64,000 nucleotides of DNA from NCBI GenBank assembly GCA_017304475.1, contig JAFKKV010000013.1:62001-126000 (forward strand), in the 5' to 3' direction. This document shows, piece by piece, positions 1 to 8,527 of the stretch; the first letter of the stretch is position 1; every line of letters begins with the position of its first letter. The notes under the pieces were generated by a model, which searched no databases, was not told the DNA's origin, and worked only from the letters and a program-made list of their open reading frames with translations. The position numbers and the translations under genes are program-made. This stretch comes from Hyphomicrobiales bacterium. GTDB lineage: Bacteria; Pseudomonadota; Alphaproteobacteria; Rhizobiales; Phreatobacteraceae.

Positions 1-1
1 C

Positions 2-1126
2 GCCGCGCCGATCGTGGGTGCCGAAGAGAAGGCTGCCCTTTGCGAAGTCATAGACAGCGGTTGGCTCACGATGGGCGACCGGGTCCGGAATTTTGAACAG
101 GCCTTCGCCAAGGCCCATGGCGCCGAGGACTCGATCGCCGTCAACTCCTGTACGGCGGCCCTGCATCTCATTCTGCAGGCACTCGGCATCGGTCCGGGCG
201 ACGAGGTTCTGGTTCCCGCCCTGACCTTCGTGGCGACGTCCAACTGCGTGCTCTATGTGGGCGCCACGCCGGTCTTCGTCGACATCGAATCGACGGATGT
301 TCCGCTGATGTCGCTGCAGGACGCGGAGGCCCGCTGCACGGCGCGGACCAAGGCGATCATCCTGGTTCATTTCGGCGGCTATCTCGCCGATCGGTCCGCC
401 TGGCAGGACTTTGCCCGCCGCAAGGGCCTGATGCTGGTCGAGGACGCGGCGCATGCGCCCGGGCTGCGCGAGGCCGGCACGTTCGGCGAGGCCGCGGCCT
501 TCAGCTTCTACGGCAACAAGAACATGACCACGGCCGAGGGCGGCGCCATCCTGGCCCGCGATCCCGGCCTGCTGGAAGCCATGCGCCAGGCGCGCGGGCA
601 CGGCATGACCAGCGGCACCCACCAGCGGCTGAACAGCCGCACGCCGCATTACGACGTCACCATGCTCGGCTTCAACTACCGCATGGACGAATTGCGCGCC
701 GCCATCGGCCTCGTCCAGTTGCAGAGCCTGGCGCGCTGGAACGAAGCAAGACGCCACCTCGTCGACCGATACCGCCGGCTGATCGCCGAGCGTTGCCCGG
801 CCGTGAAAGTGCCCTTCACCGCCCCCAGGATTTCCACGCACCACCTGATGGCGGTTCTGCTGCCGGCCGGCCTGGAGCGGCAGGACGTCATCGACCACCT
901 GCGCAAGCGCGGCATCCAGACCACCATCCACTACGGACCGGTCCATCAGCTGACCCTCTACCGGCAGCTCTGTCCCGGCGTCCGTCTGCCGCGGACCGAG
1001 GACTTCGCACAGCGCGAGCTGACCCTGCCGCTCCATCCCGGGATGGATGACGGCGACGTCGACATGGTGGTCGCCGCCCTGGCGGATGCCGTGGTGGCCG
1101 AGATCGCCGTGGGAGCCGTGGCATGA
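2..1126 (+). CDS. DegT/DnrJ/EryC1/StrS-family sugar aminotransferase (5' end outside window)
   Basis: PLP-dependent aminotransferase of the DegT/DnrJ/EryC1 family, which aminates 4-keto (or 3-keto) nucleotide sugars in the cytoplasm. The reading frame is open to the left edge and upstream codons continue the family-typical N-terminus, so the true start lies outside the window; the GTG at 14 is only the first possible internal start. Counting from that GTG, visible motifs are the PLP-contact segment EDAAHA near residue 143 and the Schiff-base lysine in FYGNKNM (Lys169, followed by the usual EGG). The C-terminal small domain looks complete. The stop overlaps the next gene by ATGA, so the two are translationally coupled. 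With the downstream 4,6-dehydratase and sugar transferase it would make and load a 4-amino-4,6-dideoxy sugar. The family is certain from motifs; the exact sugar is inference. Confidence 0.9.
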   Translation, partial: AAPIVGAEEKAALCEVIDSGWLTMGDRVRNFEQAFAKAHGAEDSIAVNSCTAALHLILQALGIGPGDEVLVPALTFVATSNCVLYVGATPVFVDIESTDVPLMSLQDAEARCTARTKAIILVHFGGYLADRSAWQDFARRKGLMLVEDAAHAPGLREAGTFGEAAAFSFYGNKNMTTAEGGAILARDPGLLEAMRQARGHGMTSGTHQRLNSRTPHYDVTMLGFNYRMDELRAAIGLVQLQSLARWNEARRHLVDRYRRLIAERCPAVKVPFTAPRISTHHLMAVLLPAGLERQDVIDHLRKRGIQTTIHYGPVHQLTLYRQLCPGVRLPRTEDFAQRELTLPLHPGMDDGDVDMVVAALADAVVAEIAVGAVA

Positions 1127-1815
1127 GCATCCCGCAAATGCGCACGCATCGCTCCGCGGCGGTGTTCGACGCGAGGGCCTTCGCCAGCCGTTGCCTCGAC
1201 CTCGTCATCGCGGCCACCGCCGCCCTGGTCTTCGGCCCGCTGATGCTGGTCGTCGCCCTGGCGATCTGGCTGGAGGGCGGCCGCCCGATCCTGTTCAAGC
1301 AATTGCGCCTCGGCAAGGGCGGCAAGCCCTTCCCGATGTACAAATTCCGCAAGTTCAGCGCCACATGCGGCACCACCGGCTGCCCGCTGACGATGGCCGC
1401 GGATGACCGCATGACCCGGATCGGGCGCATCCTGGCGGCTACCAAGCTCGACGAACTGCCACAGCTGTGGAACGTGCTCAGGGGCGAGATGGCGATCGTC
1501 GGCCCGCGCCCTGAATCGCTCGCCTTCGCCGATTGCTTTCAGAACGGCTTCGAACAGGTGCTCGCCCACAAGCCGGGGCTGCTCGGCCCGAGCCAGATCC
1601 TGTTCCGCAACGAGGGCCGGCTCTATCCCGCGAATTCGGATCCGACCCGCTTCTACCGGGAGGTCCTGTTTCCAACCAAAGCCAGGATCGACCTGGCCTA
1701 TTTCCCGCACCGCACGCTCGGATCGGACATCGTCTGGATCGTGCGCGGCGTGCTGGCGGTGATGGGCTGGGTGCCCGCCGCCGGCACGGCGCCGACCCGC
1801 GTCCTTGGCCGATGA
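1123..1815 (+). CDS. Initiating sugar-1-phosphate transferase (bacterial sugar transferase family, ExoY/PglC-like)
   Basis: Monotopic phosphoglycosyl transferase that moves a sugar-1-phosphate from a nucleotide sugar to undecaprenyl phosphate, the first membrane step of polysaccharide or glycan assembly. Of 230 residues, a hydrophobic re-entrant helix spans about 26-49, followed by the family blocks MYKFR (72-76), KLDELPQLWNVLRGEM (108-123, containing the catalytic Asp-Glu pair) and VGPRPE (126-131). The length matches short, single-domain ExoY/PglC-type enzymes rather than long WbaP/WcaJ types with extra membrane helices. The start ATG overlaps the stop of the aminotransferase (ATGA). The neighbouring dehydratase and aminotransferase suggest that the substrate is an amino-deoxy sugar nucleotide; this is inference, since specificity cannot be read from the sequence. 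Confidence 0.92.
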   Translation: MSIPQMRTHRSAAVFDARAFASRCLDLVIAATAALVFGPLMLVVALAIWLEGGRPILFKQLRLGKGGKPFPMYKFRKFSATCGTTGCPLTMAADDRMTRIGRILAATKLDELPQLWNVLRGEMAIVGPRPESLAFADCFQNGFEQVLAHKPGLLGPSQILFRNEGRLYPANSDPTRFYREVLFPTKARIDLAYFPHRTLGSDIVWIVRGVLAVMGWVPAAGTAPTRVLGR

Positions 1816-1858
1816 CCTCAGCTCCCGTGCGGGAGGACGAACAAGAGGGGAAGCACTC

Positions 1859-2866
1859 ATGAGCTACGACGGCATGAAGGTCCTCGTCACCGGGGCCGAC
1901 GGCTTCATCGGGTCGCACCTGACCGAAGCGCTGGTGCGCAAGGGCGCCAAGGTGACGGCGCTCGCCCTGTACAATTCCTTCGACAGCTATGGCTGGCTGG
2001 ACGACCTGCCCGAACAGATCCGCGGCCAGCTCAACATCCTGCGCGGCGACGTGCGCGACGCCGCCTTCATGAACCGGATCGTGCAGGGCCAGGAGACGGT
2101 CTTCCATCTCGCCGCCCTGATCGCGATCCCGCATTCCTACGCGGCCGCTCAATCCTATGTGGAAACCAATATCCTCGGGACGTTGAACGTCCTCGAGGCG
2201 GCACGGCAATGGGCGACCGAGCGCGTCGTATGCACCTCCACCAGCGAGGTCTACGGCACGGCCCAGACGATGCCGATCAGCGAGACCCATCCCCTGCAGG
2301 GCCAGTCGCCCTACTCAGCCTCCAAGATCGGCGCGGACATGATGGCGGAAGCCTTTGCCCGCTCCTTCGGGCTCTCGGCGGTGATCCTGCGACCGTTCAA
2401 CACTTTCGGGCCGCGCCAGAGCGAACGAGCGATCATCCCGACCATTATTCGCCAGGTGCTGGACCCGGCCTGCGCCGCGATCATGGTGGGCGACACGACC
2501 CCGATCAGGGACCTGACCTTCGTCGACGACACGGTCGCCGCCTTCCTCACCGCCGGCGCCGCGCCGGAGATCGAATTCGGGCGGGCCTACAATGCCGGCA
2601 GCCAGCGGGCGGTGACCGTCGCGGACCTCATCGGCCTGGTGCTCGAACTGACCGGCTGCGACAAGGCCGTCGTGCGGGACGAGCGGCGGATGCGGCCGGT
2701 GAATTCCGAGGTCAGGGCCTTGCTGGCGGATTGCACCCGCTTCGAACGGGAAACCGGCTGGCGGCCGCAGACGAGCCTGCGGGCTGGGCTGGAGCAGACG
2801 ATCGCCTGGTGGGTCACGCGCCTGACCGAAGGGCGGGTCCGCCGTCACAAGGACTTCATCACATGA
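1859..2866 (+). CDS. NAD-dependent nucleotide-sugar 4,6-dehydratase/epimerase (LegB-like, SDR family)
   Basis: Extended short-chain dehydrogenase/reductase acting on nucleotide sugars. The Rossmann dinucleotide motif TGADGFIGSH is at 11-20 and the catalytic Tyr-Lys pair is in SPYSASK (Tyr152, Lys156), with the upstream CTSTSEVYG block. The stretch YNSFDSYGWLDDL after the second strand is typical of LegB-type 4,6-dehydratases, so dehydration of a GlcNAc-type nucleotide sugar is more likely than simple C4 epimerisation. The frame is open from 1805, but the ATG at 1859 is chosen because a purine-rich GAGGGGAAG stretch sits just upstream and the protein then begins directly before the Rossmann fold (335 aa). 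The stop overlaps the next gene by 4 bases. Acts with the adjacent aminotransferase and sugar transferase (inference). Confidence 0.9.
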   Translation: MSYDGMKVLVTGADGFIGSHLTEALVRKGAKVTALALYNSFDSYGWLDDLPEQIRGQLNILRGDVRDAAFMNRIVQGQETVFHLAALIAIPHSYAAAQSYVETNILGTLNVLEAARQWATERVVCTSTSEVYGTAQTMPISETHPLQGQSPYSASKIGADMMAEAFARSFGLSAVILRPFNTFGPRQSERAIIPTIIRQVLDPACAAIMVGDTTPIRDLTFVDDTVAAFLTAGAAPEIEFGRAYNAGSQRAVTVADLIGLVLELTGCDKAVVRDERRMRPVNSEVRALLADCTRFERETGWRPQTSLRAGLEQTIAWWVTRLTEGRVRRHKDFIT

Positions 2867-4119
2867 CGCCGGGCCCTGGCGACCGCAGGCCGATCGCATT
2901 GCTTGCAGGCGCGCTCCTGCTGCTGGCCTTTCAGACGGCCGCGGGCGACGAGGCGCGCGGGCCGGGCGGGATCGTGGCGCCGGTCGCGATGCCCCTGCCG
3001 GACTATTTGCGGCCCGCGACCGATCCGGCCTTCGGCACGTCGTTCACCCGGGTGACGCAGCCCGGCGCCCGGCTCGGCGCCGGCATCGTGTGCGGGCCGG
3101 AGCATTGCCGGCACCGCTATTCGAGCGCCCAGGCCTGGAATGCCGACCAGAGCCTTCTCGTCATCGTCAATGGCTGCAACGGCCTGTGCTTCCTCGACGG
3201 CCGCAGCTACGTGCCGCTGTTCCGGCGCAGCAGGGCCGGCGAATGCGAGTGGCACCCCCGCGATCCCGAGCTGATGATCTGCGTTGCCGGCCGCGCGATT
3301 TCGACATGGGCGCCGAGGGACAATCGCGAACGGCTGATCTATCTGGCGGATCAGTATCGCAGCCTGCAATTCGGGCCCTACAAGGGAAATCCGTCCTGGG
3401 ATGGCCACCGTCTCGCGGTGCGCGCGGTCACGGCGACCGGCACCAGCGTCGCCTTCGTCTACGACCTGGTCATGCGCCGGAAATTTCCCGATATCGATCT
3501 CACCCGCCTGCCGGGCCAGAACAATTCCTGCACCGTCTCGCCATTGGGCCTGCACGTCCTCTGCACCCAGACCACGCCCGAAGGCATAGACCAGGCCTTC
3601 GTCTTCACCGTGGGAGGAACTTTGGTGCAGAGCTGGACCGAGCACCATCGGCCGGGGCATGGCGACATGACGGTCGATGCCGACGGCAGCGAGGTCTATG
3701 TCGGCATCAGCAAATCGCCGCCCGACAAATATCAGGTCATCAAGCGGCGCCTCAGCGACGGGCTCGTCACACCGCTTGCCGCCTATGGAGAGGCTCAGCA
3801 CGCCTCGCTGCGGGCGATCCAGCGGCCCGGCTGGGTCTTCCTGACCTATGGCGGCAATCCCGACGAGGTGGCGCGCAATCCGGGCTGGGCGCCGTTCACG
3901 CGCGAACTGATCGCGCTGCGTATCGACGGCAGCGGCGAGATCCGGCGGATCGTGCAGACCCACAATGCGCCGCACGACTATTGGAACGAGTCCCAGGGTT
4001 CGCCGTCGCCCGACGGCTCGCAGATCATCTGGTCGAGCAATTGGGGCGAGCCGGGCGGCCCGGTGTCGGACTTTGTCGCACGCCTGAATTGGCCGGCGGA
4101 ACCCGCGGCCACGAGGTGA
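2863..4119 (+). CDS. Exported beta-propeller-like protein in the polysaccharide operon, function unknown
   Basis: A 418-residue protein starting at an ATG that overlaps the preceding stop (ATGA). The N-terminus (about 1-27) is a signal peptide with a basic start and a Leu/Ala-rich core. The rest is rich in short beta-strand-like units with recurring WNADQS, WHPRDPEL and SPDGSQIIWSS blade-type segments, so a six- or seven-bladed propeller is the likely fold. The spacing and the S-S-A-Q-A-W-N-A-D block faintly recall propellers of the oligogalacturonate lyase class, but I cannot confirm the catalytic residues. There are several cysteines in the first half (GIVCGPEHC, NGCNGLC), consistent with periplasmic disulfides. 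Its position between sugar-nucleotide genes and an export gene suggests a periplasmic role in modifying, trimming or binding the polymer. The function is inference. Confidence 0.8.
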   Translation: MTPGPGDRRPIALLAGALLLLAFQTAAGDEARGPGGIVAPVAMPLPDYLRPATDPAFGTSFTRVTQPGARLGAGIVCGPEHCRHRYSSAQAWNADQSLLVIVNGCNGLCFLDGRSYVPLFRRSRAGECEWHPRDPELMICVAGRAISTWAPRDNRERLIYLADQYRSLQFGPYKGNPSWDGHRLAVRAVTATGTSVAFVYDLVMRRKFPDIDLTRLPGQNNSCTVSPLGLHVLCTQTTPEGIDQAFVFTVGGTLVQSWTEHHRPGHGDMTVDADGSEVYVGISKSPPDKYQVIKRRLSDGLVTPLAAYGEAQHASLRAIQRPGWVFLTYGGNPDEVARNPGWAPFTRELIALRIDGSGEIRRIVQTHNAPHDYWNESQGSPSPDGSQIIWSSNWGEPGGPVSDFVARLNWPAEPAATR

Positions 4120-4138
4120 GATCTTGGAGATCATCACG

Positions 4139-5413
4139 ATGACACGCCGTCGACGCAATGCCTTGAACCTCCTGACCCTCGCATCGGGCGTCCTGCTGAG
4201 CGCCGGACTGGCCTCGACCGCGCGGACCGAGGTGCTCTATCGGCTGTCGGCCGGCGACACCGTCGAGATCGCGCTCGCGGGCATTCCGGAACAGCGGCAA
4301 CGCGCCGTCATCCAGCTCGACGGCACGATCGCGCTGCCGGCCGTCGGCTCGGTTTCGGTCGCCGGCCTCACCGCCGCCGAATTGCAGGCCCGGATGGAGG
4401 CTCTGCTGCCGACCAAGATGTTCCGGCACCGCGCGCCGGACGGGCGCGAGCAGGTCTTCGTCGTCCGGCCGGGCGACGTCACCGCCTGGATCGCCGAATA
4501 CCGCCCCGTCTATGTCACCGGCGACGTGCTCACCCCGGGCCAGCAAACCTATCGGCCGGTGATGACGGCGCGGCAGGCCATAGCGGTCGCCGGCGGCTAC
4601 AGCCTGTTGCGGTCCCGGGCGGCCCAGGCGGGTCCCGACGCCGCCGACCTCAGACGCGATCACGACTCGCTCTGGGCCGCCTACCTGAAGGACTATTTCC
4701 ACGCCCAGCGCGTACACGCCGAATTGGCCGATCAGGAAACCTTCGATCAGCAGCCGCCGAGGAACACGCCGCTTCCGGCGGCGACCAGCGCGAGCATCGC
4801 CCAGGTGGAAGCCGAATCGCTGAAGATCGCGCTGACGGACTTCCGCTCGGAACGGAGCTACCTGGAGAGAGCCGCCAAGGAAACCGAGGAGCAGACGGCC
4901 GTGCTCACCCAAAGGGAACAGGAGGAGGATCGAGGCGTTCAGGCCGACCAGTATGAACTCGATCGGGTCACACGGCTGTTCAGCAGCGGCAACCTGGTCA
5001 GCCCGCGCGTAACGGAAAGCCGGCGCGCGGTGCTCCTGTCGTCGAGCCGGCGGCTGGAGACCACCGTCCAGTTGATGCGGGTGCGGCAGCAGCACGGAGA
5101 ATATGGGCGGCAGCTCGAACGGGTCGTCAATCAAAGGCGAATGACCTTGCTGCGCGACCTGAGCGACACGAATGTGCGCCTGGCCGACCTCGTCATCCGG
5201 ATTCAGGCCGTCGGCGAGAAGCTCAGGCCGCTCGGGGGCGTCAGTGCCGTGCCGAACAGCGGCGAAAGCCTTCGCTCCGCGCTCGTCATCGTCCGCAAGG
5301 TCGGCCAGGAATGGCAGCGCCTGCCGGTGACGGAGGATGCCGAGGTCGAGCCCGGCGACGTGATCGAAGTGGCGTTCCGCGCGGAGAGCTCGGCCAGTGC
5401 CGCTGTGAACTGA
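4139..5413 (+). CDS. ExoF-like polysaccharide export protein (Poly_export/SLBB)
   Basis: Periplasmic/outer-membrane auxiliary protein for polysaccharide export. After a signal peptide (about 1-32) comes a Poly_export domain (YRLSAGDTVEIAL to about residue 110) and an SLBB-like segment (VYVTGDVLTPGQQTY, about 120-160). A long charged helical region follows (about 175-370, many Glu/Gln/Arg, likely coiled coil), then a short C-terminal strand-rich end containing EPGDVIEVAF. This order and length (424 aa) match the ExoF type of rhizobia rather than the shorter Wza lipoproteins, and no lipobox is seen. An upstream TTG at 4124 is in frame, but the ATG at 4139 has GGAGA eight bases upstream and leads straight into the signal peptide. 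No Wzc/ExoP kinase is in view. It probably exports the polymer begun by the upstream sugar transferase. Confidence 0.9.
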   Translation: MTRRRRNALNLLTLASGVLLSAGLASTARTEVLYRLSAGDTVEIALAGIPEQRQRAVIQLDGTIALPAVGSVSVAGLTAAELQARMEALLPTKMFRHRAPDGREQVFVVRPGDVTAWIAEYRPVYVTGDVLTPGQQTYRPVMTARQAIAVAGGYSLLRSRAAQAGPDAADLRRDHDSLWAAYLKDYFHAQRVHAELADQETFDQQPPRNTPLPAATSASIAQVEAESLKIALTDFRSERSYLERAAKETEEQTAVLTQREQEEDRGVQADQYELDRVTRLFSSGNLVSPRVTESRRAVLLSSSRRLETTVQLMRVRQQHGEYGRQLERVVNQRRMTLLRDLSDTNVRLADLVIRIQAVGEKLRPLGGVSAVPNSGESLRSALVIVRKVGQEWQRLPVTEDAEVEPGDVIEVAFRAESSASAAVN

Positions 5414-5780
5414 AAGCCTCGCCGCTCAATCCGGGTCGCGTCGGCGCCGCATACGCAATAGCGCGGATGCCGCCGATCCTTCCGCAGACCGCCAGGCCCA
5501 TGCCGCCGGGCGGTCTCGGCGCGCCCGGTCGTGGCGGCGGCCAAACTCTCGAGGCTTGCCGAAAGCCCCGCAAAGGCTGCCTTTGCGCCTTCGCCGACCG
5601 CCACCCTGCATCGGCGCGTCCTGCCCGTCCCCGGGGGATTGGATCGCGGCCGCGCCGTCGCGCGGGGCGATTTGGGATCTGCCAAAGTAGGCACGACGAT
5701 CACCAAAGGGACAAACTATCGCCACCGAAAGTCACGACACCCCTCACCGGCTCGGGGGCGCCACATAGGAGAAACTCCAG
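5414..5780 (+). other. Intergenic region with weak hairpin and conserved upstream elements
   Basis: This 367-base stretch has no supported gene. A GC-rich inverted repeat (GACCGCC at 5487, GGCGGTC ending 5515) follows the export gene and could end its transcript, though no T-run follows. The right-hand part carries TGCCAAAGTAGG (5680-5691) and GACAAACTATCGCCA (5710-5724), which recur upstream of the paralogous gene at 8838 at nearly the same distances. AGGAG just before 5781 is the ribosome binding site of the next gene. Confidence 0.6.
5680..5724 (+). promoter_or_regulatory. Conserved bipartite upstream element, copy 1
   Basis: TGCCAAAGTAGG starts 101 bases before the ATG at 5781 and GACAAACTATCGCCA starts 71 bases before it. 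The gene at 8838 has TGCCAAAGTAGG 103 bases and GACAAATTCTCGCCA exactly 71 bases before its ATG, while the sequences between and after the blocks differ. Fixed spacing with divergent surroundings suggests a promoter and/or operator shared by the two paralogs. No clear sigma-70 -10 box is seen downstream of either copy. Confidence 0.55.
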
Positions 5781-7004
5781 ATGACACTTCATTACGCCGC
5801 TGGAGGTGGCATTGATTCAAATGGACAGTATTCGGCTGGAACGGCCGGCTTCAATTTGGCAGATGTTCAATCAGTTGACCAACTCAATGCTTTGCCTTCC
5901 GGAACCAAAGGACTTGTCTGGCTCGACCAGGGCAATGGCGTTACTCAGTCTTTCATCGACGCGGTGACACCCTATATCGGCAACTCGAAGCTCGAAGGTT
6001 TCTATCTCAAGGACGAGCCCGACCCGACCGGCAAATATGGCACGCTGGTCACCGCCGACAATCTCAAGGCGGAGTCGGACTGGATCCATGCCCACGTTCC
6101 AGGCGCTTCGACCTTCATCACCATGATGAATATGGGGTCGTCGGCCAATCCCGACTTCACCAACACCTATAATCCGACCAACACGCACATCGATTATTTT
6201 GGAATCGACCCCTATCCGGTCCGGTCGGGATCCGGAGCGGTCGATTACAACATGATCGACAAGGCGGTCGCCGCCGCCGAGCAGTCGGGGATCCCGGCCG
6301 ACAAGATCGTGCCGGTCTATCAGACCTTCGGCGGCGGTGGCTGGGCCACCGACGACGGCGGAAAATACGTCATGCCGACCGCCCAGCAGGAGCAGACTAT
6401 GCTCGACCACTGGGCCAAACTCGTCCCCGCCCCGCATTTCGACTACGCTTATGCGTGGAACTCGCAGAATGGCGACACGGCCCTGTCCAGTTCGGCCGAA
6501 CTGCAGCAGGTCTTCCTCGCCCATAATACGGCGGGCGGCACCGCGACATCCGGCTCGACCGGCAGCGTCGTCGACACGGCCACCTCGCCTGTTGTCGGCT
6601 CTGCCGACAGCGGCACCGGCTCCTCGTCCACGACGGCCGGGAGCAGCACCGGAACCACCACCGACGTTACCAGCGGCGGCAACTCCGGTACCACGGACAC
6701 CACGAGCAGCACCGGCACGACCACTCACACGTCGGGGGGCACGTCCGGAGCCACGGCCGACACGACCGGCAGCACGTCCGTAACCACGGGCGGCAATTCC
6801 GGAACGTCAGCCGATGCCAGCACCGGCGGGACCGCCAGCACGGCGACCGACAATACGTCGGCAACGACCACCGACCCGAGCACGAGCGGCCAGGCAACCG
6901 GCGGGCAGCACCACCACTGGGCCGGCCATCACGAGGCGGCAGCCACGGCCGATACGTTCCAGTTCAGCCAGTTCCAGCACCACTGGGATCATCATTGGGG
7001 CTGA
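5781..7004 (+). CDS. Secreted glycosidase-like protein with Thr/Ser/Gly-rich and His-rich C-terminus
   Basis: A 407-residue protein whose first 250 residues form a TIM-barrel-like, glycoside-hydrolase-like domain: WLDQG at 47-51, GFYLKDEPDP at 73-82 (acidic pair Asp78-Glu79), YFGIDPYPV at 139-147 and VPVYQTFGGGGW at 177-188. Acidic residues at the ends of predicted strands are typical of retaining glycosidases, but catalysis is not proven. Residues about 251-370 are low-complexity, built of loose repeats of the type TSGGNSGTT. The last 32 residues hold nine histidines plus ADTFQF, which resembles the DTFVF motif of type I-secreted proteins. There is no N-terminal signal peptide, as expected for type I secretion. 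It is about 75% identical by eye to the domain at 8838. A matrix-acting enzyme or structural protein is inference. Confidence 0.85.
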   Translation: MTLHYAAGGGIDSNGQYSAGTAGFNLADVQSVDQLNALPSGTKGLVWLDQGNGVTQSFIDAVTPYIGNSKLEGFYLKDEPDPTGKYGTLVTADNLKAESDWIHAHVPGASTFITMMNMGSSANPDFTNTYNPTNTHIDYFGIDPYPVRSGSGAVDYNMIDKAVAAAEQSGIPADKIVPVYQTFGGGGWATDDGGKYVMPTAQQEQTMLDHWAKLVPAPHFDYAYAWNSQNGDTALSSSAELQQVFLAHNTAGGTATSGSTGSVVDTATSPVVGSADSGTGSSSTTAGSSTGTTTDVTSGGNSGTTDTTSSTGTTTHTSGGTSGATADTTGSTSVTTGGNSGTSADASTGGTASTATDNTSATTTDPSTSGQATGGQHHHWAGHHEAAATADTFQFSQFQHHWDHHWG

Positions 7005-7100
7005 CGATCGAAGCCGGTGAGGCCCTTTTGAGCGCTCTCCGCGCTTAAGAGAGCCGCACCCGGCGTCAAAACAGTCGCTCGTTCCGGGGCGATGCATGGG

Positions 7101-7135
7101 GCCGGGCGTTGAGACATCTCAACGCCCGGCTTTTT
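7101..7135 (+). terminator. Rho-independent terminator of the glycosidase-like gene
   Basis: A perfect 14-base inverted repeat (GCCGGGCGTTGAGA against TCTCAACGCCCGGC, two central bases) followed by TTTTT. It lies about 100 bases after the stop at 7004 and before the convergent transposase gene. Confidence 0.85.
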
Positions 7136-7228
7136 GTCGCCGGCAGTCCCATTCCGCATGAACCGTACGGACCGTGTGATGACCCTGCCGGCCTTTTGCC
7201 CGTGTCACCGGAGGGCGCTGTACAGGCC

Positions 7229-8527
7229 CTATCCGGGCGAACCGTCTTGCTTGCCGGCACGGCGGCCGGAGACCGGCGGGACGGCCTCCGATCCGGCCGC
7301 GGCAAGCGCCGGCTGCGGCTGTTTCAGCCTCTGCCGGGCCCGCGCCAGGCGCCGGCTCTGCAGGAATGCGAAGGCGATCATCGTCATGAGCGCATGGCGG
7401 TGCAAACCGCGCCATGATCGCCCTTCGAAGTGACCCAGGCCGAGTTCTTCCTTCAGCTGCCGATGCGCCTGCTCGCCGGCCCGGCGTGCCTTGATGACGC
7501 GGGCGAGCGCACGCAGATCCGCTTCAGCCGGCAGACTGGCCAGATAATAGCTGGTCTCGCCGGCGGCCGAGCGCTCGCCGACGAGCCAGGTTTCGTCGCC
7601 CGGGAGATGCTGCTGCCGCTTGTCGCCGGCCCGCAGCGCGCCTCCATCGGCGGGGCGCACGCGAAGGACGGCGAAGCGGGCCTGCCGCCCCTCCCTTGCG
7701 CCAATTAGCCGGGCTTCACCCCGCGCTTCGGCTTCGGCCAGGGCCTGCTCGGCGGATATCGACGGAGGCCCTGCCGCCGGACGCCGGCGCAGCCGGCCGC
7801 GCCCTGAGGCCGGCGAGACGGGATCGACCGCGGCGGCATAGACTTCCTGATAGCGCGAAATGCCGACCGCCCAGGCGAGGCCGCGGCTGGTCAATCCGTG
7901 CCGGAACGATGCGTGCTGGCCATAACCGGCATCGGCCAGCACGCAGCCGAAGCGCGCGCCGGCGGCGATCAGGCGGCCGATTTCGGCCAGCGCGATCTCC
8001 GGCTTGGTCCAATAGCCGCGGCGCACCAGGGGAACCCCGGCGCGCTGAAGGCGGTCCGGGTGGCTGGTCCAGCTTTCCGGCAGGAACAGCCGCAGCGCCA
8101 CCGGCAATGGCAGGTCGCCGCGCACCAGCGTCACGGATACCAACGTCTGGCAATTGGCGTTCCTGCCCAGATCCGGGACATATTGCGGCGCGACGCCAAC
8201 CGAATGCTCGCCCTTCTTGGGCAGGGCCGTCTCGCCAACCACCACGATCGTGGCCTCGCCGCCGACGAGCTTGTCGGCCTGGACCAGCAGTTCGGCCTCG
8301 AGCGGCGCTTCGTCCCATATCCCGGCCGCGACGAAGTGGTGAAGCTGGTCATAGTCTCCGGCGGCGAGGCGCGCCGCCATCGGCTGCATGCTCTTGCGCT
8401 CGCCGGGGCCGATCAGCCCGGAGACATAGAGCGGCAGCATTCGCCGCCGCGCCTTGTGCCCGAGCGTCGCCAGGAACGGCGCCAGCCAGGCCTCATGGTG
8501 CTCCTCCCACTCCGCCGCCTGCTGCAT
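7229..8527 (-). mobile_element. IS701-family transposase gene, altered first catalytic motif
   Basis: A 432-residue DDE transposase of the IS701 type. Landmarks are TALPKKGEHSVGVAPQY, the block around LRLFLPESW, VLADAGYG (second catalytic Asp) and QLKEELGLGHFEGRSWRG (catalytic Glu region). Family members normally read Asp-Asp-Thr before the LPKKG block; here it is Gly98-Glu99-Thr100 (codons at 8236-8231), so the first catalytic Asp appears to be replaced. The ATG at 8527 with GGAG upstream is preferred over the TTG at 8566. The extreme C-terminus is basic and looks slightly drifted. I could not identify terminal inverted repeats or a target duplication, so only the gene is delimited. It lies between two paralogous secreted-protein genes, on the opposite strand. 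It is probably an old, possibly inactive insertion. Confidence 0.85.
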
